NCBI GenBank assembly: GCA_030248065.1 | Contig: JASAMV010008138.1 | Span: 1 to 64,000 of the forward strand | Source: Rhynchonema sp. JSB1_4 | Lineage: Eukaryota; Nematoda; Chromadorea; Monhysterida; Xyalidae | Direction: 5' to 3' | Length of the DNA stretch: 64,000 nucleotides | Part shown: in pieces, positions 1-12,183 of the stretch | How the letters are laid out: each line of letters starts with the position of its first letter | Numbering within the stretch: the stretch's first letter is position 1 | The notes under the pieces: model-generated | What the model was told of the DNA's origin: nothing | Seen by the model: only the letters and a program-made list of their open reading frames with translations | Databases searched by the model: none | Position numbers and translations under genes: made by a program

Positions 1-755
1 AAACATATTTTCAAATACTATGTACAGTACGTGCGTGCAGTGTGCACATGGCTCAAGAACTGCAGAATGGTCGGTACATGTACATATACCTATCTAATTG
101 GAATGGACAGCAAGCCCATAATGCTATGTTTATACAATCTGAGTGAAAAAAACCGATATCTCACAGTGCAAAGTGTTGTTCCATTCATTCACCACGCAGC
201 ATCCTAACGTGCTTTGCATCGATGCAACACAAACAGTCCAACTTGATCAACAGGTGCGTAGCAGTCGGGGTGGTTTGCATGGGATACGACGGCCAGATTG
301 TCGACTAGAACGAAGTCACCGTTCGTCCACTGCAAAACAAGAAAACACAAGAATCTGGTAGGCTCGGCGCTTTTGAACAATGTAGGTGTGCCCTCTATGG
401 TCGAATCGTGGACAAGCAAGACACGTGGAGAGAAATGTGTTATTTTTCGCTCTGTATAGCCGAACTTTATGTGAATAAATGATCATCGGCCGACCGCCTG
501 GCCGTTGTATTGGCTTGCCTATACATTCGTCTGTGTTCGTCAGCAATGAGCACTCGCTGATTGGCACTGCCGTAATGCTCGAAGATTAAAACAACTCGTG
601 TGAGCTACCGAATGGAAGTGAAGCGTCTGAAAAGCCTTATTATTGATTGGGTTTACTGTGGGTTTGCATAGTAGATTTCCTCAATTCGTGTGTATTAGAA
701 TGCCGCCACATTTTTGTGCGTTTACACGTATCATGCCGTCTAAAAAACCTACATA

Positions 756-1608
756 CAGTACGTTTCACGATAAGGGGTACAATTAATAGTAAATCCGAGT
801 GCGTAGGATTATTTCCTAGGGTGTACGATTAATTCTGCGTGCAGTACTTAAAGGATGTGTCTAACGTCTCCTAAGCCCATGTTTTGTTGGGTGGAATTGA
901 AAGATGACCTCGAAAGGCCGCCGTGTGCAAAAAACCGCGTCTTCTAACTAGCCAAATCGCGAAATCTTGAGGTTACTTTTCGAATTAAATCAATTTCCGG
1001 ACACAAAATTCAGACTGAGCTGACGGAAAAAAGCTGCGAAGCGAAACACACACAAACCAGCTTCTATGTGTTAACTGAAACATTCATTGTGTCCTCAGTC
1101 AAGCCAGCAGCCAGAGCGGTGTGTGTTGAGCGTCTATGTGCATTGTATAGGCGGCTGAGCCGCGCTTAAACATGCAATGTTTCAGCAGAATAATGCCAAA
1201 CGTCAGTAGCGCCCACTCAAAAGCGCCTGGAGTTTTGTGTCCGGAAATTGATTTAATTCGAAAAGTAACCCTCAAGATTTCGCGATTTAGCTAGTTACAA
1301 GACGCGGTTTTTTGCACACGCCGGCCTGTCGAGGTCGTCTTTCGATTGCACCTCATAAAACATGGGGTTAAGAGACGTTAGACACACCCTTTAAGCAAAG
1401 CACTCTCATTCCCTTAACTACTGCACTTTCCCATACGCACGCGTAAATAATAGTTCACCCGAGTACGCACGCGTGTGACCTATAGTGCAGTGGTTAAGGG
1501 AATGAGTGCGCGTTGCTTGAGTACTGCACGCAGAATTAATCGTACACCTTAGATAATCGTACGCACTCGGATTACGATTAATGGTACCGCTTCCCGTGAA
1601 ACGTACTG
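756..1608. mobile_element. Tc1/mariner-like inverted-repeat element (TA-flanked), interrupted by another element
   Basis: The terminal inverted repeats begin CAGTACGTTTCACG at 756 and are mirrored at 1608. TA dinucleotides flank both ends (754-755 and 1609-1610). Inner parts of the arms also match: the stretch near 815-847 is mirrored near 1518-1560. There is no transposase, so this is a MITE. A second MITE (851-1390) sits inside it. The TA target and the CAG ends fit Tc1/mariner, but the assignment rests only on the ends. Confidence 0.7.
851..1390. mobile_element. Nested MITE, TTA/TTAA-flanked, arms about 170 bp
   Basis: Long arms starting AAGGATGTGTCTAACGTCTC on the left and mirrored on the right (with GGGTGTGTC) converge on a central unique region near 1020-1220. 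The element is flanked by TTAA at 848-851 and 1391-1394; a TTA target would also fit. It is inserted inside the 756-1608 element, so it is the younger of the two. No coding capacity is seen. Confidence 0.7.
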
Positions 1609-3144
1609 TACCTTGCTTTCTTGCCGAGATTATCTTTTGCAAAGTGCCGATCACTCACCGTTCTATTCGTCACCGGATGATGTTTCACGAGTTTGTGCAC
1701 CACATGGCCGTCCGGTATTTCTTGTGCGATTGCGTCATATGTCCATGAGTTTGGCGCACACGCCACCCACAGATCGTCCCAACGCCGCTTTTGTGTCTCG
1801 TTCAGATTCATCCAAACACGATGCAAGTCGAGGTATCTCAAAAACGTTGAAAATATAATTGCGCGTTGTATACTGACTTCCGAATTCCGACTAGATCACT
1901 CAAGTTTGATATGTACTGGCACTGTATTAGAGGAACATCCAAGAAGTGGACCTAATCCGCAGTGCAGCCGCACATGTATATGTAAATGTCGGACCTTGTG
2001 GTAGCCGTGCTTGAAGCGTTGACCAGATGATAGCTGACGACTGCAAATGCATCAGTCTGTGCGTAGCCGTGTATGTGCCAACCATGGGTGCCCACGTACA
2101 TCTTGCCCTCGCGCCCGTCGTTCGAAATGCGTGCCAGACCTCTGTGGTGACAAAAGTTTGACACGAGAATTTCAATGTTTTATCCAGCGAAAGAATATAA
2201 GTTGCACAACACTGACTTGTGTGGTGCCCTTGGGTGTTTATTAAACGACTTGTCTACGTCGCCAAACCATCCAGTGATTTCAAGTTGCCGATCCGGTGTC
2301 AGTTCATGCTGGTTACGGAACACTAACAGACTGCAAGATGGACACATGGGATATGCAAATGTCACGTTTTATTGGGTGGAGCTGTTGTGAACATAATATT
2401 GCAGTGAAACATCAGCGAGCCAAACGTTTTCTCGGACTGGCGAGACTACCTGTGTGTGTACAACAGTCGCTTGATATGTTGAATATCAGCCAAACTGTTC
2501 ACAGTCATCAGATCACAGTTCAACAGCTCAACACCAACATTGTCTGGGCGAATAGCGATGTCGCTTGTGGGCTCAAGACAACCGCTTTGGACGTCGCACG
2601 TTTCTTCCGTACTAAAACTGACAATTGATCCGCCTTAAATTTGTTCTGCTTTGTTGTTCTAAATTTTGTCATATTATTTGCTTACCTAAATAATCTAGTT
2701 CGATCCACAAGTATCAACACAGTAAGCAACACCGATTCAAACATATTCACAGGGTATGGTCGCCAGATTGTTGTATGAAAGGTGACAAAAGCTCCCCGTA
2801 AAGTGCAGAACGTCCTTTTACCTTGTGTTCAAATCGAACATGCATTGGCAAAAACATCGATTTCTTGTTTGCAATCATGTAACGTTAAATTCAGTGGTAG
2901 CTCTTGTTTCCCTAACCAGCAAATGAGACCGATATTACGGATATTACACAATCTGTGTTGACTGGTCATGTCATATGATGACGTACATGGTAGTGCACAA
3001 GTGACCTCGTTCGATATGTCACCTGGCCCACCCTTGATCGGGGTCACAACAAAACTTATTTGATACTGTTTTATTGAAGTATAGTTTCTCACAGTGGGAA
3101 GTTTACAAAATGGGGGAATGCATGAAATAATTGACTAGGATGTA

Positions 3145-3388
3145 CAGTACCGGGTGCAATTCTAGGCTGAAAGTTGAAGTCGCGTGCACGCGCGTGCACG
3201 CGCGTGCGAAACAGTGCAAAGTATAGGCAAAAGTCGAAGTAACTTCGCGTGCACGCGAAGTTTTGCGCGTGCGCTGCCTATGTTTTAGCACTGAAGTCGG
3301 CGTGCACGCGCGTGCACGCCGCGTGCACGCGCGTGCACGCCGCGTGCACGCGACTTCAACTTTCAGCCTAGAATTGCACCCGGAACTG
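3145..3388. mobile_element. TA-flanked MITE with GC-rich palindromic core
   Basis: The terminal repeats of about 40 bp begin CAGTACCGGGTGCAATTC on the left, and the mirror image lies at 3345-3388. TA dinucleotides flank them at 3143-3144 and 3389-3390. The core is made of GCGTGCACGC units, alternating purine-pyrimidine and self-complementary. It lies just downstream of the last exon of the intact dioxygenase gene. Confidence 0.75.
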
Positions 3389-3450
3389 TAGGTATTCTAG
3401 AATAATTTTTTGGAGCTTCATCGATCTCAATGTCATCTGAACTTCATACG

Positions 3451-5954
3451 TCACACTTCACATGGCGGCGAGCCAGCAATGGTACATCTGTGCAGCACAC
3501 GAAGTCCGATTTCGGACACGGGTGCTTGGGATTTAGGATCGGCCTGATGCGCCACGGCATAGTTGTCAGATATGATGAAATCCCCTGGTTCCCACTGCAA
3601 AGTGAAGTAAAATTATATTGCCAAGCTCGGGAAGGTTTAATGATGTTCTGCGCCTACGCCCCTCCCCCAGAAACATTTGCTTGCATGTGAAAGAGGAATC
3701 TGAATTTATAAAAGAATGTGCCGCCACCTTGTGCGAATAAACCATTTCCTCATTGTTTGCCACTATCGCTTGTTCTAGCTGTCGTAATGTTTCAAGTCGT
3801 TCAGTTGAGTTCATCACTCGTTGGTCAGGGCGACCAAAGTTCTCGACAAACACTCGCGTATAGGTCAGATGGAAATAGAGAACCTGAAAAATGTGATGTG
3901 GAACGTTCTGATATTCCGCATGTACATACAGTACCAGCTGCAACTCTGGATGAATTCTGCCTTTACGCGTGCAGCACGCGTGCGTACGCATGCACGCCTT
4001 TGACGCCTGCACACACAAAAGTATAAGAGCTCCAAAATTGTGAAATTATTTCTTCTGCACTTTACCCCAGATAAACGTTGCGCACTCAACCTACAAAGTT
4101 GGAGCATTTGTGGTTTATGACGCTGCACCACTGACGATTTTATCACTGACAATGCCCAGCCAGGGAGCCATTGCAGTCTGTCAGTCACTATGGACCGAAG
4201 CGGCACTCATGCACTATTATGTCAAAATCGCGATCTGATCGCGTTCACAAACCATCTTCCCGGTGACCGGATGTTTGTAGGCGAATTTGTGCAGCACCTG
4301 ATCCTCCCCCGTGAGTTGATCAGCGCTCCTACCCGGTTCGGTCCACGGTTGCTCGACCGAGAGCATAAGACGCGCCCATTTGTGTCGAGTTTGGTCGCTG
4401 AGGCTCTGCCAGACTTCGTTCAGGCCAACGAATCTGTGAAACATTTGGTCGGGTCAGATTTTCCTGCAAACCTATAGAGTAGGCGACTCCCTGGCATCGA
4501 TTAGATCAGACACCTAATTTGTTGGTAATCGACTCAGACTTTAATACATTCATTTTGCGTAGCATTCGAGAACATTGTAGTTGCCTTGGATGAAACATTG
4601 TGGTCACAAAAAAGCGGGCATAAATGCAAGGGTGTACTGCCATTTAAGAAACCGGGAGGAAAACGAAGAAGATACTTGTTCGACCGAAGTTTCACGGCGC
4701 TAACCTTGTGTCCCCTGTTTTCGGCGTATGCACCATTTGATAGGTTGATACGGCATACGCACAGGGTCTACGCCATGCACCGTCGATGTGCCAAATTATG
4801 CCCTCTTTAGTTTTACCTTGCGCACCGTCGTTAGATGAACGTAAAAGCTCGCTGAAATATGAGCACTTTGTGAAGCATCACCTCGCCGGTCTGGTTCATA
4901 GTTGCGCAGGGAGTTTACTTGTCGAGCTAATTATTGTTGCTGTCTGATGTCTGATATGTTGTTTAGGACACATCAGTGTGCAGCAGGGGCGGTACACCTC
5001 CGATTTTATGCTCAAATCAGCGTCACACAATGATTGGGCGGGAGTGGGTGTTTATTTTCTATCCGGGGTGTGCTGACCCTTTCGCGCTTATTCGAGATGG
5101 GGGTTTATCAATAAAAGTACACAGCAGGAATATAATTACGCCTTGCATTCCAACCGTCTGGGCGATTTTGGATGTTTGGTGAAGGGCGAATCGGTCTCCC
5201 CGAACCATTCCGATATCTCCACGTGACGATCGGGCGTCATCGCGTGCTGGTTGCGGAACACCAAGATTCTGAAACATTATGTGCTGCGTAGATACGAATG
5301 AGAAAGCGAAATACTCCGCGCTCGGTTAAACCAGATGGATTGTCTTGTAAGTGATTGATTCAACATCGAGTGACTTTAACATATGTAGGAAGGTGATTAT
5401 CATGGTCGTACACATTTGTACATCAGTTCATTTCATAAGCTTTATTTCGCATTCCGCAGGGACAAACACGAGCAAACGTGAAAAAATGTTTGTCTGCAAG
5501 ACTGCATTTCGAGCCACCCAATGACACAATCACACAACAAGCAAATGAGCCATCCAAATGTCTGCACTAACCTGTGTTTGTGTGTCAATCGCTTTATGTG
5601 TTGAATCACAGCCGAGCTGTTGACATTCGCCAAGTCAAATCCATCGATTTCAACACCCAGCTTCAGCGGTCGCAACGTCAATCCAAACTCATCTTCATAC
5701 TCGTCATCATGGGTGCAAAGCATACGACTGAAAAATGAGTTGGCTTCATTGGTAGAAACTGAAGTGGTAAGTGCACAGACAGTACCTATGTATACTATCC
5801 GCACCAGGATCCACACCGTATACATATGTACAGTAATTATTTCAGCAACACACCTTCCATGCGTCCATTCCAGCAGCAGAGCCACACAGACAACAATAAA
5901 GCACGAGCGCATCGTGAAGAAATAATGAAACAACCGAGTCGCAATGACAGTCAT
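3451..5954 (-). CDS. TauD/TfdA-type 2-oxoglutarate/Fe(II) dioxygenase, intact paralogue
   Basis: Eight exons on the minus strand: 5954-5852, 5758-5572, 5268-5155, 4851-4705, 4433-4253, 4090-4066 (25 bases), 3852-3728 and 3594-3451. They sum to 1,026 bases, giving 341 residues and a TGA stop. The family oxidises substrates such as taurine or 2,4-D using iron, oxygen and 2-oxoglutarate. Visible marks are LRPLKLGVEIDGFDL near the N-terminus, ILVFRNQHAMTPDRH, the iron-binding WHIDG, HPVTGKM, and the C-terminal WEPGDFIISDNYAVAHQA with the second metal His, then RVLHR with the likely 2-oxoglutarate Arg. A hydrophobic start (MRSCFIVVCVALLLEW, from 5912) looks like a signal peptide, so the enzyme may be secretory. 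Start 5954 against 5912 and the exact first donor are uncertain. The substrate is unknown. Confidence 0.85.
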
Positions 5955-7048
5955 ATCATCGTCTTTTGAAAACTTCAGACGAAGTAATGAACCAATAAAT
6001 AATTTATTGTGGCAGTCTGAGCCAGGTCATCTGATGAATAAACACCTTCAAAGATCAGGTTTCATTGAGCACTAATTTGAAAACTTGTGATCATCACAGT
6101 TAGTTTACGCTGCAAACGTTGATTTCAAAATAGTTACATTTTATTTACACTCGGAGAAAATTTGAAAACGGGGTCATCACGTAGCAGACACATATCAACA
6201 AAACAAGTTTTAGTTTATGTTTTAAAATTTCAGTCGTGTATCAGGCGAAATAGATTTTAAGAGATACTAAATGCACAGTATTAATGACAGTTCATTATTC
6301 GAGTACGATTTTAAAACATCTACAAATGAAAATTGACATGCATACTCATACTGTGAATCAGAAAGAAGAAAGTTGACCCAAGTTGTCCAATGCGCAACCT
6401 GCAAGTGACCCGTAATGTGGACGGCATAATGAAAAGGTGACTTGGGTGGTGTGTGGAGTATCAAATCAACTGCACAACACACCGAAGCATGTGAATAATC
6501 ATCATCATGTCATAAAACATAAAGGCCCGTAACGAACACCAACATCGGTCTGGGGTTGGTTCTCGGACTCGATGTTAGGCCACATTTTTGATCATGCATT
6601 GGTCAAAAACTTTTCAAGAACCAGCGTTAAAGTTATTTACGTAGACCAGCGTTGTTTCGCACTTTCGGATGTTTACACTCGAAAGTGTCCGAATGAGCTT
6701 GATAAAAAAATGCGCCCATACCTGAAATCCGATGCCGACGTCAGACCGAAGTTAAATGATGTTTGTCGACCGATGTGTTTTGCATAAAATGCGCGAAAAA
6801 ACTTCGTCGATATTGGCATAGTCAAAACATTAATTTATTGACCGCTTTTCGGCAAAATACCATTGTTCGAAAGCTATACTTTTACTTTTCTCGTTAATCC
6901 TCAATTGTTTGACATCAACCAGTTACAAAAAAATCTAGAATCTTCAATTCTTTTAACTTCATCCATTCTTCGCACAGATTTGTATTTCCAGATTATCTGA
7001 GTTTCATTAAACTGAGTGTCATCCGAAAAACCAGGTGGTGCTGCCAAA
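5955..7048. other. Intergenic region between dioxygenase and sushi gene 1
   Basis: About 1.1 kb of AT-rich sequence between divergently transcribed genes, so it should hold both promoters. I see no recognisable gene, repeat or RNA. An open frame at 6572-6787 has no family resemblance and was not called. Confidence 0.5.
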
Positions 7049-10000
7049 ATGTTGAAGATCGCCGTATTGATGTTACTGGGTGCGTGTGGAGCGCTCGCCT
7101 GTCAGGGGTACTTTGAGAGCACAAGTTAGTTTACCATGAACGGTTTGGTTTACCACTTACAACTGTTTTTCGTGCACCCGTATAGTCTGTGCCTCTTTAT
7201 AGTGGCACGGTAGTGCCCGGCTATTTTCGGTCACTGTAATGAATTGTTCGCCATTACATAGAATGGTAATGACCAGGTTAAAGGTGAAGTTATACTCGTT
7301 CGTCGCGAACAAAACGAACACTGCGACGAACAAATTTGTATTGCATTTGCAGCGAGCTGTGTGCAGTTATTGAAACATTAGTTGTGTGCATTTCTTTACT
7401 GTGTCCGGCATCAACACTTTGATACTCGATTTGGTTCATCCTGCTTAATTGGCTCAAAAATAGAATTTGTTCGTCGTGTTCGTTGTGTTCGCGACGAACG
7501 AGTATAACTCCACCTTAACGGAGACGAACGTACCGAACCGAATGTGCGCCTCAAAATTTCAATTGTCCAAGAAACAGACTGAAAAACCTGATCGAAATCC
7601 GAGAGGCATTGCACCACTATATCGGCTACATTGAACGTCAGATATACAAGAGTCACGGCAAAAACCGTGAGAACAGCAACACATACAATATACATGGCAA
7701 CAGTATCCTTGCGCTCCCAATGCGTCATTACGTGCATAGGTATACCATTATGGACTTCGCACAGTCTGATGCGCGATTTTGAAAATTTAAAAAGCCCGTA
7801 CGTTCGTGTTCGTCTCTGACGATGGCCAAAAAGTGCCAGGCCAGTAAGGCCGTGACCTGTCACTGGTCTTGGCGTCAGAGCTCGAGGGCCTGTATGCACC
7901 TTACCGGGTTTTACCAGTTGTGATATGTTACGGTAGGCGGCATCGCCCAATATTACCTCATCTGACAAAAATTTAAACTGCAACTGCTAAAATTCTGCAT
8001 TCAACTTTCAGAAACCCCGTGCTCAGCCATTAGCACGGCGGGCACGGCGCCGTCCATAGTGTACAGTCACACGGCCAGTTCGTTGGACGAATACAGTTTC
8101 GGCACAATTGCCACGTTGTCGTGCACTGATCTCGGTGTGAGCACACTGCTGGCCACTGGTACGTGACACGACACACAGTTTGTCTGATCATGACAAGAAT
8201 TTTGATAATTCAGATAATTATTACTGTTAGAAAGTCTACCCTGATTTATCAGGTTCAACATCAACATCATTAGCATACGGTGAGGTTGTCGCTCTGTCAT
8301 GTCTGCCTGACGGCACTTGGTCAACCGAAGCCACGTGGCAATGTCTATCTGGTATTGATCATGCTTCATACATTTTTAGGGCTGAGCAAATTTCAAAATT
8401 TGGCCGTGTTTTTCCTCAGCTTGCAAAGCGTTGAGCTCAGACCGAATCGGCCGTACTGCTATCGCATACACAGGCACCAGCACCAATGGACTCTATCTGG
8501 CTGCTTCGACCGTGAGTTCGTTTGATGCAGATACTGTATGTGAACAAACGTGCATTGTGCCACCGTACATGTGCATTTACTGTGGCAACGTAAACATGAC
8601 ATGTGGTTGTCAACCCTGCATTTTCAGGCCACAGTGAATTGTCGTGAATCAGGCAACCGTGCGACGAGCGAGAACGCTGATTTGTACGATCAAAATTCGC
8701 TACAAATGGCAGCAGACAGCACTGCAGGTTTGTGTTGGAAGTTTTGTTGGCAATTAAGTTACGTTGTTCGTTGTATTTAAAGGTTAAATCACTTCAATTT
8801 AATTTCATACTTCGGAAACTTACACCTTTAACGCCTGCGAACCACACTACTGACATTATCTTGCAGATGTTTCACTAACGTGCACTGGCGGCAGCTGGGT
8901 GGATGCAAACTCGAACGCGGTGACTGCGGTTAATTGCTACCAAAGTTGGTTGTCAAAAACTATGTATATGTCGATGTTGGTTGTTCTGTTTTCGCAATTT
9001 GGAGGTCTTTGCATCCACACTTGATATGTACATAAATTGGATTCGTTTCGGCCAGTCCAAAAGTGATTTTGTGTGTACGGCAGCACAAAACTAGCGGCAC
9101 AGAACCTGTGCGTGCCCAGGCTCGGTGGATGCTTGCGTACAACACAAAGCAGTCCACGCACAATAGTCTTCAGCTTAGGGCGGACTTAGGTTGAACACGG
9201 AACACGGAAATATTTCCGTGTTTCGTGTTCCGTGATAAAATTTTGAAAATCACGGAACACAGAAATATTTCCGTGCACGGAAATATTTCCGTGTTCCGTG
9301 TTCCGTGATAATTTTGAAAATCACGGAACACGGAAATATTTCCGTGCACGGAAATATTTCCGTGTTCCGTGTTCCGTGATAACTTTGAAAATCACGGAAC
9401 ACGGAAATATTTCCGTGCACGGAAATATTTCCGTGTTCCGTGATAACTTTGAAAATCACGGAACACGGAAATATTTCCGTGCACGGAAATATTTCCGTGT
9501 TCCGTGATAACTTTGAAAATCACGGCACACGGAACACGGAAATTTCCGTGGTCCGGGATTGTCAAAATTATCACGGAACACGGACCACGGCCATATTTCC
9601 GTGTTCCGTGATTTTAAAAATGTTGTCACGGAACACGGAAATATTTCCGTGCACGGAAATATTTCCGTGTTCCGTGATTTTCAAAATTATCACGGAACAC
9701 GGAACACGGAAATATTTCCGTGTTCCGTGATTTTCAAAATTTTGTCACGGAACACGGAACACGGAAATATTTCCGTGGCACGGAAATATTTCCGGTTTCC
9801 GTGTTCCGTGTCTGTTTTATTTTCACGGAACACGGAAATATTTCCGTATGAATAGTTGCTGTTTGCGTCAACACGAGGGCTTTTGACGTCAGCACGCTGG
9901 CTTTTGTCATCACCACCGCAAAAGCACTGTTTGCGTGCCTGAATCATTTCCGTGTTCCTGGCACGGAAATATTTCCGTGTTCCGGTTTACATGTTCAACC

Positions 10001-11213
10001 GAAGTCCGCCCTTAGCACGGTGGTACATTACATATAATACCTGCGCAAAGTGTAGCGTCAACGGGCTCTGAATGAAAACACAGCTGCAAATCAGCATAAG
10101 AAATCAACACACGGGCGGGGTATACCACCACGTATAGTGTTTCCTTTTTATGCAAGTCAAAGGAAACAAGCTACCCCACGTTATAACTCAACTCCAGTTT
10201 GGGGTCGAGATTTCAGAAACCAATGAAAGAGATTAAGAATGTGTCCTTGTTAGTCCAAGCACGACACTCAGCAGCAATGGTGAAATGTTTCATTGACATG
10301 CTGGCAGCGCACACGCACAAAGCTCACAGCGAGCATGTGAAACATTGTGGTTGTTAGATTCCACAAGCAAACTTTGACACGTTTTTGCCAGTTGCGTGAT
10401 TGAATCGAAATTGCAATCTCGACCTCAACTAGAAGTTCAGTTATAACACGGGCCCGCGTGTTTCCTTGGACCAAGAAAAACAGGAAACACTATACTGTAT
10501 GTATTGTGTTTTGGCCTCTTGATATTTGGTCTCCTCGCGTGCGATCGTGAATTAGCTACGGAGCAGGAAACCAGATGCAAATTGGCCTCCATCGAAACGC
10601 ATGCAAAAAATCATGCGAACAGAGCTCTTTCACCAAACTTTGCTTAGCTCATTCGTCGAAGCCATTGACCACTTCAACACAAAAAGCTACATCGATGGCA
10701 CTTTCGAATGCAACACCAAAATTGTTTCCACGTGCAACGATACTGCCGAGCTTGACAAAAAAGGGTTTCCGTACCTTGTTGGGCCACCCTAAGGTGACGT
10801 GCCTGATATCAATAGTTTCAATTTTCCGAATCACAGAATGTTCGAAAGCGTCGTTGCCTCTTGTCACGTACGACGTGGTTTCGTTCACCGGTTTCACGGG
10901 CAGCAGTCGTCACGGTGAAACTTGGAATGCACCGATTCTGGCCACATCTGCCGCTACCACGGTCGCGTGTGGCGGAATGACTCAGGTGGACATCAAGGTC
11001 GACACCGTAACCCAGGTGTGTTTGGTGAAGTCGCAGATTAATGTTTTGTACGATTGGCTAAATTCTGACACCAACGAGAACAAAATAATGCAGACAATCA
11101 CGACGGTACCCTGGGACCATTCATTCCAATGTTTCGATGGTGTTTGGCAGACACAAGTTGATGACGGCACCACAGTGCAACACGGCGATGTCGTGTCGGC
11201 AACGTGCTCGTAA
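7049..11213 (+). CDS. Secreted multi-sushi (CCP) domain protein, copy 1
   Basis: Exons are 7049-7124 (signal peptide MLKIAVLMLLGACGALA, then CQGYFEST), 8012-8159, 8253-8351, 8420-8511, 8628-8727, 8867-8948, 10648-10777, and about 10837-11213. The 11016-11093 segment is either an intron (GT...CAG) or read-through. Sushi modules have four Cys with a Trp before the last. Module 1 runs PCSAIS, LSCTDL, LSCLPDGTW, WQC. Module 2 runs ACKALS, VNCRES, LTCTGGSW, VNCY. The exon 8948-10648 junction rebuilds a Cys (TG+C), starting a degenerate third module. The last module runs ECSK, VACGG, FQCFDGVW, ATCS. Secreted sushi proteins usually bind other proteins or sugars. The 10777 to 10837 junction does not keep phase and is unresolved. 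The introns at 7125-8011 and 8949-10647 carry MITEs. Copy 2 lies 7 kb downstream. Confidence 0.75.
7281..7514. mobile_element. TTA-flanked MITE in intron 1 of sushi gene copy 1
   Basis: Inverted arms carrying GGTGAAGTTATACTCG on the left and the mirror image of GGTGGAGTTATACTCG on the right are flanked by TTA at 7278-7280 and 7515-7517. The arms continue through CGTTCGTCGCGAAC. Its ends resemble those of the element at 56517-57390, so both belong to one family. TTA target duplication suggests PIF/Harbinger. Confidence 0.7.
9178..10011. mobile_element. PIF/Harbinger-like MITE filled with a palindromic ACGGAAATATTTCCGT array
   Basis: The ends are GGGCGGACTTAGGTTGAACA at 9178 and its near-perfect mirror ending at 10011, flanked by TTA at 9175-9177 and 10012-10014. 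Nearly the whole interior (about 9196-9850 and 9950-9985) consists of self-complementary blocks built from CACGGAACACGGAAATATTTCCGTG, alternating with short TTTGAAAATC/ATTTTCAAAAT linkers. The element lies in the long intron of sushi copy 1 between the exons at 8867 and 10648. The open frames through the array are repeat artefacts. Confidence 0.85.
10131..10496. mobile_element. Inverted-repeat element with TATAGTGTTTCC ends
   Basis: TATAGTGTTTCC near 10133 is mirrored by GGAAACACTATA near 10484-10495. Further internal matches (AAGGAAACA, GTTATAAC, CTCGACC/GGTCGAG) occur in both arms. TA at each end would fit a TA target site, but the boundaries are approximate. It sits in the same intron as the 9178-10011 element. 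Confidence 0.55.
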
Positions 11214-12180
11214 ATGACTCGCGGCGATGACTAAATATTAGAACATAATTATTGACCAGTGTGAAGAAATATGATTTGTGAAAGCTGACATTTTCTAATT
11301 GCTACAGTAATGTGGTGTATTGCTATGTGCTCATCGGAAATCGTCATGTGTATGTGTACTTAACAATTTGTCATGCAACTAGGTATACCGGACAACCGGA
11401 GTTCTTCATATGAAGCCAACGTACATATAAAGGGAAACTACGCCAACACGAACCCCCTATTTCGCAGCTGGCAGAATAGTGAAACATTCTGACGTGGCTG
11501 CTGATTTGGGAAATGCTACACGTTGAAGAATACAAAGTGGAGCATGATGATTTTCTCTTTCTACTCGTTTTGAATACACACCAGCTTCGAAATCGTGCCG
11601 TGTTGGTATAGCTTGCCTATACATTGTGCATTAATAAAATCGGCCTTTTGTTTCACACATTTTGCCCGGGGCTCTATTTGGAAACAATTTTGCGAAAATG
11701 TTTTTGACATTCTTGGAAGTCAAAGTTGACACGCTTTGAAAATGTTCACAAATAAAAAGCCCCCGGAGAGCTCTGTCCGGGTGGTCTCTATGTGAAAAGC
11801 CCATCGGTATATCAACCTCGAATGAGAAACCAGACACTGCACCCTGGGACCGGCAACCAAGTTTCGTTTCGCCCATAATTTTTGTCAAAGAAACTTGACC
11901 CGACGCCGACAACAGACATCGCATGTAAGAAATGAAGGTGATATGTCCAAACAACAATTTTGGATTACGATATGAAATAAAACATCATGACATGAGACCA
12001 AGACTGGACATCGGTAACCCCCGGGTAACCCAATTTCGTGATAAAATTACACTTTCATCTTAATCGAATTGTCTATCAATACACAGTGTGTTGCAGTGTC
12101 TTTGTTGGACAGTGAAACACGACATCAACTGCCGCCAGAAATGAGAGAGTACAATCCATAAACTTGATGTCCAAGACAAC
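11214..12180. other. Intergenic region after sushi copy 1, with a dispersed repeat
   Basis: No gene is recognised. The stretch at about 11435-11615 is a diverged copy of the inverted-repeat element at 48117-48301; both share ACTACGCCAACACGA, CGCAGCTGGCAGAAT and CGTTGAAGAATACAAAGT. The rest shows no feature I can support. Confidence 0.5.
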
Positions 12181-12183
12181 GCC

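Larger units (their letters stand above)
204..2617 (-). pseudogene. TauD/TfdA-like dioxygenase paralogue 2, probably decayed
   Basis: This is a tandem paralogue of the dioxygenase at 3451-5954. Matching exons on the minus strand are 2617-2450, 2330-2217, 2141-1995, 1836-1659, a stretch around 590-466, and 329-204 ending in TAG. The LVFRNQH...TPDR block, the HPVTNRT block and the C-terminal VDNLAVVSHAN block are recognisable. Two things argue against a working enzyme. The family's HxD iron-binding motif reads WHIHG here against WHIDG in paralogue 1, replacing the metal-binding Asp by His. In the penultimate exon, the frame that matches paralogue 1 upstream (EHYGSANQRV) differs from the frame that matches downstream (IIYSHK). 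I found no signal-peptide exon and no counterpart of the 25-base exon. Two nested inverted-repeat elements lie in the intron at 756-1608. A transcribed non-catalytic homologue remains possible. Confidence 0.6.

Noticed and set aside
6572..6787. Plus-strand 71-residue frame between dioxygenase and sushi genes
   Set aside because: No family motif, no splice context, and no counterpart near the second sushi copy.
9250..9950. Overlapping open frames rich in EHGNISVHGNISVF and RKYFRARKYF
   Set aside because: These arise from the palindromic array inside the 9178-10011 element and have no independent support.
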